64,000 nt of DNA from Chamaecrista fasciculata (taxonomy: Eukaryota; Streptophyta; Magnoliopsida; Fabales; Fabaceae): assembly GCA_003254925.1 (NCBI GenBank), contig QANZ01038022.1, forward strand, positions 39,286-103,285, given 5' to 3'. How positions within the stretch are numbered: position 1 is the first letter of the stretch; the number at the start of each line of letters is the position of its first letter. The notes below the pieces were generated by a model. It saw only the letters and a list, made by a program, of their open reading frames with translations. It was not told where the DNA came from and made no database searches. The position numbers and the translations under genes were made by a program. This document shows positions 57,474-64,000 of the stretch, piece after piece.

Positions 57474-59016
57474 GGGTCAGTTCATTTGCGCTTATAATAA
57501 AATTTGCTTTGATTATAATCGTAGTGTGATTATAATCAAAGTTGATTATTTTTGTAGTGGTGTTTGGATGATTGTTGATTATTTGGTGTGAAATTATTAA
57601 AATGGGTATGTAATGATTGTGGTAGGTGGATAAAAAGTAAGGAAATTGATAAATTGTATAGGGGTAGAAATGGAAAAAAAAAGTTGGAAAAAGTAAGGTG
57701 TGATTTGATTGTGTTTGGATATGATTATTGCTTGAAAAATAATCAAATTATGTTACTGTTTGCCTTGAAAAACGTGAAAACATGATTATAATCATGTGCA
57801 ACTCTGGGGGTGATTATTTTGTTTGGTCCACCGAATTAATTTTTGCCTATGTAATGGTGAACCAAAAGGACTAAAATGTACAATCATAGCCCGACATTTG
57901 GTGGACCACCGAAGAAAATGATCCACCGTTTCGCAACAGATGAGAGAGAATGGAGGAACATAACGCGGACTCGAAAAATTTATTGGATTTCCCCTAAAGC
58001 GTACCGTGGAAGGATTGAAGATAATTCCAACGGTAAAAAGAAAAGGCAAAAAGCGTACAGTGGGGATATACTGATAAATCAAATTCCATTTGTTGTAATC
58101 ACGCAAGCATCCTTGATGATGCATCTGAAGATATGGCAACAATGTTCTATATCTTTACAAACTAATGTATCTATTATATTCTTGCAAGTGAATCTTGAAT
58201 TAGGGAAACAAGCATTGAACACGGAAGTGGATAACATTGTTGCCATATCCTCAGATGCATCATCCTACTAATGTAACCAACGAAACAAAGCTATAAGAAA
58301 CCAGTATCAGAAAAGAGAAACTGTGAATCAAGTTCATCCACCTCCTTTTAAGTACCTCAGAGAAAGAGTTCATCGACAATTTCTTTCTTTAGTTAATTAG
58401 AAAAGAGAAACTGTGAATCAAGTTCATCGACAATTTCTTTCTTTAATTAATTATTTACCAAAAACAATCAAGCCAAGCGATTTGTAAACCTAGCTTGCCT
58501 CGTTTTTTGATTGAGGGCTTTTCAACAAAAGGGTGCTTACCTAGCGTCGATGGAGCCACAGTTGATCGTCGATGGAAGACAGACCACCCTCGGTCATGCG
58601 CAAGACGGCAGTGCGGCGGAGGCACAACGGAGAAGGGCTATGGAAGGCGCGACAACAAAAGCCCAAACTCGATTTGGGTTTCGATGGCTATGACGTGAAA
58701 TTTCATTTAGGCCGTATTTGCAATTTCACATAGAAAAATTTTGTCCAAATTCACATTTAAGCCCCAGGTCACAATGATTATGTACAACATGGTCCCTCAT
58801 TATGGTAATAGACCATTTTGCCCTTTGTGATTGGTGATTGATTGTATTAGAGTATAGGTAATTATAGGTATATGTATAGGGGTATAAGTGCAATTGAGTG
58901 TGTTTGATTATAAAAAAATCAGGATTATAATTGAATCAGACAAAAAACGTAAACGAACACACTTATTATGATTATAATCGTAGCAGATTATAATCAAAGC
59001 GCAAACGAACTGGGCC
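57474..59016. mobile_element. long inverted-repeat element with unidentified cargo
   Basis: Left GGGTCAGTTCATTTGCGCTT and GATTATAATCGTAG; right CTACGATT..., AAAGCGCAAACGAACTGGGCC, inverted to the left. The TTA/9-bp flank is unclear. Interior 57800-58700 has mixed sequence, a foldback at 58115-58264, and a GC-rich part at 58490-58700 with a GTAAGC donor-like site on the minus strand. Confidence 0.55.
58115..58264 (-). ncRNA. candidate MIRNA-like hairpin
   Basis: The arms 58115-58146 and 58233-58264 are inverted copies over 32 bases with one difference, separated by an 86-base loop. On the minus strand the one difference is a G-U pair, so the minus-strand RNA would pair fully. The size fits plant miRNA precursors. 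I do not recognise a mature miRNA. It could instead be a chance inverted duplication within a transposon. Confidence 0.45.
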
Positions 59017-60119
59017 ACAACTCTTAAAAATTACTATTAAAATATATGTTTTAATCTCTAAAAAATAAATAATATAATCTTATTAATATATGAAAAAAAT
59101 AACAAATATATTGTTTTAAAAAAATATTTGTTAGAGATTAAATGATATATTTTAATAAATAATAATATTTAGAGATTAAATTATTAATTTAATAATATTT
59201 AAAAGACTGAATTGCTAATTTACTTATTAGCATATAATAACCAAAGTTTTCTTGGAATTTTATCTTTAAAAATAATGTTTTAAAATTATTTTAAGAGTTC
59301 AAAACATCTCCAAATATTTTTCTTAGATTTTAAAAATAATGTTTAATGCCTTAAATTTTGAAACCAAATAAAAATAATGTCATTAAATATGTTTTTTAAT
59401 TTTATAAACTAAATAATCAATTTCTTCCTGTTAAAAATTGCAAAACCTTCTAGATATATATAATTGGATGAGCTCAAGAATAATATATAGTTTGAGAAAG
59501 GACCGGGCCGGGCTGTTTGATTTTATTTCATCTCACAAAAAATATCTTTTCAGGATTCAGAACACTTTCAACGTGTTCTCTATTTCAATTTTTTAAATAT
59601 ATTATTTCGTTTCTTGGATTATAAACCATCTCAGGAATGAGTGCTATCAAAGGTTTTATATTATTGTACCAAAAAAATATTTATTATTATTATTTTGTTA
59701 CCTTTAAATATAAAAACTATTTTCATTTTTCAATGTCAAAATCGAATCGGATAGAGACTCGGACAAGCATTCAGTTCACGGTCTGATTGGTTTAATCGGT
59801 TGAACCATCGGTCGGACCGGATGACTCAATAAATAATTATTTTTAATATATTAAATATAAATATTATATATTTNTATAATATTATTTATATATAACAGCT
59901 TGGCCAAAACTAGAAATATCTCTTCAGTCACCTAATCTTACATAATGGTATAGTAGTATCTATAATAATAAGGACTAAATATAACTAAGAGGGACATAAA
60001 CTAATTAATAATTAGAAAGTGATTACTACTATTTAAGAATTACGAAATACGTTGACTCACTTCGATCCACGACTCTTTTAAAAATATTTATGTGATAATT
60101 AATATGATACATAATTAGT
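59017..60119. other. AT-rich intergenic, no gene
   Basis: Very AT-rich with short direct and inverted repeats. A CGGTTGAACC-type stretch near 59755-59830 resembles the CCGGT MITEs. One N at 59874. Confidence 0.4.
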
Positions 60120-60468
60120 GGCAAAAGTATTAATTTTATCCTCAAACTTTATACTGATTGTCAATTTTGTCCCTTATCTTTTTTTATTGTCAATTTTGTC
60201 CCCAATCTTTCACATTTTCGTCAATTTTTTTCTTTGGCTCACTTCTTTTAATAAATTAACGACAAACTGCATCCTGTTTTTCAATCTGAATTAGGATTTG
60301 AGTTTCTTTTTCTATCAATTTTACGTTATATATCATTAGCCATATAGATTTTGTCGTTAATATTTGGCTAAAGTAAGAGTAAAGAATAAAATTGACCAAA
60401 ATGTGAAAGATTTTGGACGAAATTGACAACAAATGTAAAGTTTGGGGACGAAATGAGTGCTTTTGTCC
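60120..60468. mobile_element. foldback MITE, related to 7656-8046
   Basis: Ends GGCAAAAGTATTAATTTTAT and ATGAGTGCTTTTGTCC are inverted. Flanks ATAATTAGT and ATAATTAAT match at 8 of 9 (60111-60119 and 60469-60477). The 'gattttgtcgttaa / acgacaaactgc' pair is shared with the earlier copy. Confidence 0.75.
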
Positions 60469-60477
60469 ATAATTAAT

Positions 60478-62651
60478 TAATGATGTTATGTTTGTTCAAT
60501 CATATACATAATCAATTTAGTTATAATATATATTTTTGTCATAAATAATAATTTGACAAAAACACTTATCTATACTATTCTATGAAGTATGGACACAGAC
60601 ACGGGATACGATACTGGCATGGGTACACCGACGCGTTAAGTTCTTAAAATTATATGACATAACACGGAATATATATTTATTCATAATATATATCATATGT
60701 GTCATTATTTTTTATTGTTTGTTATGTTAAAATCACAAAAAAATTAATTTTATATTCTTAAACCTATAAATATGTGTCGTATGGGTGTTGTACGGGTATC
60801 GGACATTGACACATGTCCGTCATAATGACACACTATCAAAATAAAGTGTTCATTCTTCATAAATATTATTATATATGTTTGAGGGCTTTTTCATAGTTGG
60901 TCTCCTAACTTTTGCAAAGGTCTCAATTTGGTCCCCTAAAATAAAAAAATACCTAAAAACTCCACATTTAACTTCCGCAATTCTCTCTCTATTCTCCCTC
61001 ACTTCAAAATATAAATTTTATATTTATAAATTATTATTATATATATATATATTTGAGATAGCTTTTTATACATTNCTTACTTTTTGTACATTTAAATTTT
61101 TAAATACTTCAAAATTCTAATAATTTTGAAATATAAAAATATATCTTAAAAAAAATATCTTATATGCAAAGCCTCTAGTATATGTGTGTGTATATATATA
61201 TATGTATAAAGTATGTAAATAAATAATCCAATCCCTTTATTATGGACTTTCAGATTATTGTGGAACTATTGTCAATGATGTTTCAGGATTTAACATTCCA
61301 AAATATATTTATGGCCCACAAAATCAGCTAGAATAAATGATATATTGTGATAGATGGTTGGTTGTTTTGGAAAAAAAAAATTATTTTAATCCAAACCAAA
61401 CTGAATAATAGGAGGTTGGGTTGGGTTGAGCGGGCTAGAGGACTCCAATTTGTGAACAGTTTTTTCTTCAAAAATATACTTGACTTTACAATATTTTTTT
61501 TAATCTTTCAATTCTTTTGAATTAAATTTTGATGAACACGATTTTTCATTATTATGAGTCAATAATAATATAATATGATTAAAAGTCATATATACTCATA
61601 TAAAGAAAGTGATGTTAGTAGTAGAGGAAGGTAGAAGCAGTCATGTATTTAGTAAGTAAAATCGTAAAAACCTAATTTTACTTTTCTAGATAAAAAGTGA
61701 AATTGATAAAAATTAAAGAGATTAAATTGATTAATTAAATGATAGATAAAAAAAAATTAATTGAGAGTGAAGTCACTTTATGCAGTGTTAAAGCTAAGCG
61801 GAGAGGGTAGTTTAATAGTCATTTGTATTATAGTAATTATTATTTATTTATGTATATATAAAAATAATATCTATATCTATACTATATTATATGGCTCCAC
61901 CCCTTATGGTTGGTCAAAAATAGTCAATTAAAAAATTAAAAAAGAAAAAAAAATCACCACTCTCTCCCCACTNAATTGTATTTGAATTAATTTGTATGTA
62001 AATTTTAATTTATCAAATACTGTTCCTATTGGAGTTGGTCTAAGTAGTCTAAGTTAATCGAGTTTAGTATGGTTTAGACAAAGTTTTAAACTTTTAAATT
62101 ATCTTGATTACAAAAGTCACATCATCATAACTAGATACATAATAAGGTTAAGAAATTAAAGCTCACACCATAACTAGATACAAAAGAAAGAAATAAAGGC
62201 TGTCTATGCATTTTTAAGAAAACTTACCAAAATAATCAACTTTCGTAAAACTAAATTAAATTCATAATGTGAAGCTAATATTGGGAGTTGGGTGGTTGAT
62301 TAAATCATTGTTATGGTCCAGCCTGCCACTTGCTTCTCTAGACTTTTCCTTTCACTTCGAACCCATACCACAATCATCATTCTGCTGCGTGTCCACCAGT
62401 TTTTCTTTTTCTTTCTATTCTTCTTCATAAATAATATGAGAAAACACAATATGAAAATAAAATATATATAAATCTTTCATATTAAAGGCTTATAGAGAGT
62501 TGGGAGCTGATAATGATAGCCATCAGTGATTATATATCAAGCTAATGGATAATTACTGATTCTTTAGTGATGTAGAGAATTATTTCATTTACTGTAAATA
62601 TATATTGTATTATGTATTATTATTAAATAGCCTTAGATATTTTTCTGAGTT
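60478..62651. other. AT-rich intergenic with Helitron fragments
   Basis: A Helitron-like 3' end GCAAAGCCTCTAG is at about 61166-61178, without a hairpin. A 5' part TCTATATCTATACTATATTA, TATGGCTCC is at 61870-61971 and ends near the N at 61973. N also at 61075. No gene seen. Confidence 0.45.
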
Positions 62652-63712
62652 TGTTAGGACAGCTGTACAGGACGTTAGCATATTCTAGGGATGGCAAAAA
62701 ATCCCCATCTCTGGCCCCGCGGGGATCCCCAGATGCGGGGAAAAATTCGCCGCGGGGTCAGGGACGGGGTAAAATTTGACCCCGAAGAGAGTTCGGGGAC
62801 GGGGACGGGGAGGATGTCCCCCGCCCAGCAGGGTCCCCGTCCCCGAATTTTATATATATATATATATATTATATTTTTTTTATATTATTATTATTATATA
62901 AATAATTTCTATCCGTTGGATTTAAATTTGATGATTGATTTTGGACCCTTGGATTCACAACCTCTAAAATCTAACCTACCCATTCACATTTCACACTCAA
63001 AGACAACTAGCCGCTGCTGTTGCCTCTTCCTTCTCACATGCTCTCTCTCTTTCTTTTTCTCTCTTTCTTCGTCCTTCATCCTCTTTGCTGAATGAAAACA
63101 CCAAAGGCATCGGCCATCACCAACACCGCCGTTGTTGCCTCCGAAGGCGTCTCCTCCGAGATCGGCGGCGAAAACACCAAAGGCATCTCCGTCGTCTTCC
63201 ATCGTCTCCCATCTCCGTCGAAAGTTCAAAATCGTCGTCTTCCATCGTCGTCTGTCGTCTTCCATCGTCGCTGCATCATCCCTCGTCGTCCGTCGCTGCA
63301 TCACTCTCGTTGTCCGTCGTCCGTCGCTGCATCATGAGGAAGAAGATGATTGTTTGGTGAAAATTGTATTTCTGGTCCTCCTTTGTTTTGTGAAAATTGT
63401 ATTTCTGGTCCTCCTTAATATTTTTTTGAAAAAAAAATCTGCGGGGCAAGGATCCCCGCGGGGAACGCAGGGAACGGGGATGGGGAGAAAAAATTCCCCA
63501 CAGTGGGGATCGGGGACGGGGACGGGGAGAGGTTTAGTTCGCGGGGACGGGGACGGGGAGTGTCTCCCCCGTCCCCGCCCCGCGCGGGTGCCATGCCTAG
63601 CATATTCTTACACCTCATCATGCATTGGTGCGTGACTCTAAGTTGTATATAATGTATCAATCATTTGCTGAATGAATATACCATTCTCTTTTGCACATTT
63701 TATTTCTGTACA
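62652..63712 (+). mobile_element. Ty1/copia left LTR, split by a hAT element
   Basis: Starts TGTTAGGACAGCTGTAC and ends TTCTGTACA just before the PBS. Without the nested element (914 bp plus a copied 8-bp site), the LTR is only about 139 bp. Its partner lies outside the window. Confidence 0.75.
62686..63599. mobile_element. hAT-like MITE within the copia LTR
   Basis: Ends TAGGGATGGCAAAAA and TGCCATGCCTA are inverted. GCATATTC is on both sides (62678-62685 and 63600-63607), 8 bp as for hAT. GC-rich arms 'ggggacggggacgggg' bracket an AT-rich and a coding-like centre (63100-63340) with Ser/Pro-rich low-complexity frames. Confidence 0.85.
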
Positions 63713-63724
63713 TGGTATCAGAGC
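63713..63724 (+). other. Ty1/copia primer-binding site
   Basis: TGGTATCAGAGC, complementary to the 3' end of initiator tRNA-Met, directly follows the LTR. Confidence 0.85.
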
Positions 63725-63797
63725 AGAAAGATCTGCCTCGAGATTGTTCTTTCCATAACAATTCTCGTTATCTCTTTCTTTTCTGTGCAAAATTGCC

Positions 63798-64000
63798 ATG
63801 GATACTTCTCAGAGCAGCGTTCAATCTGCTCCAGGCAAGTCTACCGATGGTGTTGCTTCCAAGTTGGATGAAGGACCACTTGTTCTTCATCACTCTGATC
63901 ATCCTGGGATGACTCTGGTCAGTTCCCATCTTACTGGCTCTAACTATTTGACTTGGAGTATTTGTTGGAGATTGTGCCCTAGGGCCAATCATTTTATAGA
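63798..64000 (+). CDS. Ty1/copia gag, N-terminal start, cut by window edge
   Basis: ATG at 63798 opens MDTSQSSVQSAPGKSTDG, LVLHHSDHPGMTLVSSHLTG and SNYLTWSI. This is the conserved N-terminal part of plant copia gag (LHHSDHPGMxLVS, NYxTWS). After TWS the usual RAMR block reads differently, so a frame change or decay is likely. The rest is beyond the window. Confidence 0.75.
   Translation, partial: MDTSQSSVQSAPGKSTDGVASKLDEGPLVLHHSDHPGMTLVSSHLTGSNYLTWSICWRLCPRANHFI

Noticed and set aside
58100..58150. Similarity of CTTGATGATGC to miR172
   Set aside because: Only about ten bases agree, it is on the wrong arm and the ends differ; I do not call it a miR172 gene.
62984..63360. Overlapping Ser/Arg-rich frames
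   Set aside because: Low-complexity TCGTCG/CATCGTC repeats inside the hAT element; no domain.

Overview
This is AT-rich nuclear DNA from a flowering plant, almost certainly a core eudicot. The genes have GT-AG introns and the protein families are plant-specific: an EPF-like cysteine-rich peptide, stellacyanin-type phytocyanins, a GPI-anchored GH17 glucanase, a LURP-one-related protein and an MBD10/11-like methyl-CpG-binding protein. Gene density is low. I find eight host genes in 64 kb, and most of the remaining sequence is transposable elements. I could not narrow the species further.

Genes in order: a six-Cys EPF-like peptide precursor (5991-6442, +); a small plastid-targeted membrane protein of unknown function (8993-10496, +); a TPR protein with a poly-Asp tract (14946-16788, +); an MBD10/11-like protein (21204-24525, +); a GPI-anchored beta-1,3-glucanase (29540-32281, +); two phytocyanins in the same orientation (36217-37873 and 40310-42551, +), the second broken by one extra base; and a LURP-one-related protein (50878-51603, -). 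They share no pathway that I can see. The two phytocyanins look like a tandem duplication.

Mobile elements dominate the rest. The commonest are 250-500 bp nearly palindromic elements. Several carry exact 9-10 bp target duplications (11323-11746, 32638-33144, 38113-38532, 53189-53618, 56678-56952), which points to a Mutator-like (MULE) origin. Longer members carry cargo. The element at 19150-20480 (9-bp duplication, ~257-bp terminal repeats) holds a decayed piece of an OCTOPUS/UPF0503-family gene. The element at 26759-28384 has the same ends but different cargo and an 854-base assembly gap. A different inverted-repeat element at 42594-43580 contains an antisense piece of plastid 16S rRNA plus a gene-like fragment. 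Elements at 48715-49846 and 57474-59016 also hold unexplained cargo; the second includes a strong miRNA-like foldback. Other elements are short Helitrons (two 179-bp copies), two solo LTRs (one nested in a Helitron), two tRNA-type SINE families, LINE fragments, PIF/Harbinger-like and hAT elements, and the start of a Ty1/copia element at the right edge.

Layout: 1-5.9 kb repeats; 6-16.8 kb three genes separated by foldback elements; 17-20.5 kb repeats and the OCTOPUS-carrying element; 20.6-24.5 kb MBD gene; 25-28.4 kb repeats and gap; 29.5-32.3 kb glucanase; 32.6-35.3 kb repeats; 36.2-42.6 kb phytocyanins; 42.6-50.8 kb nested repeats; 50.9-51.6 kb LOR gene; 51.9-64 kb repeats, LINE, hAT and copia.
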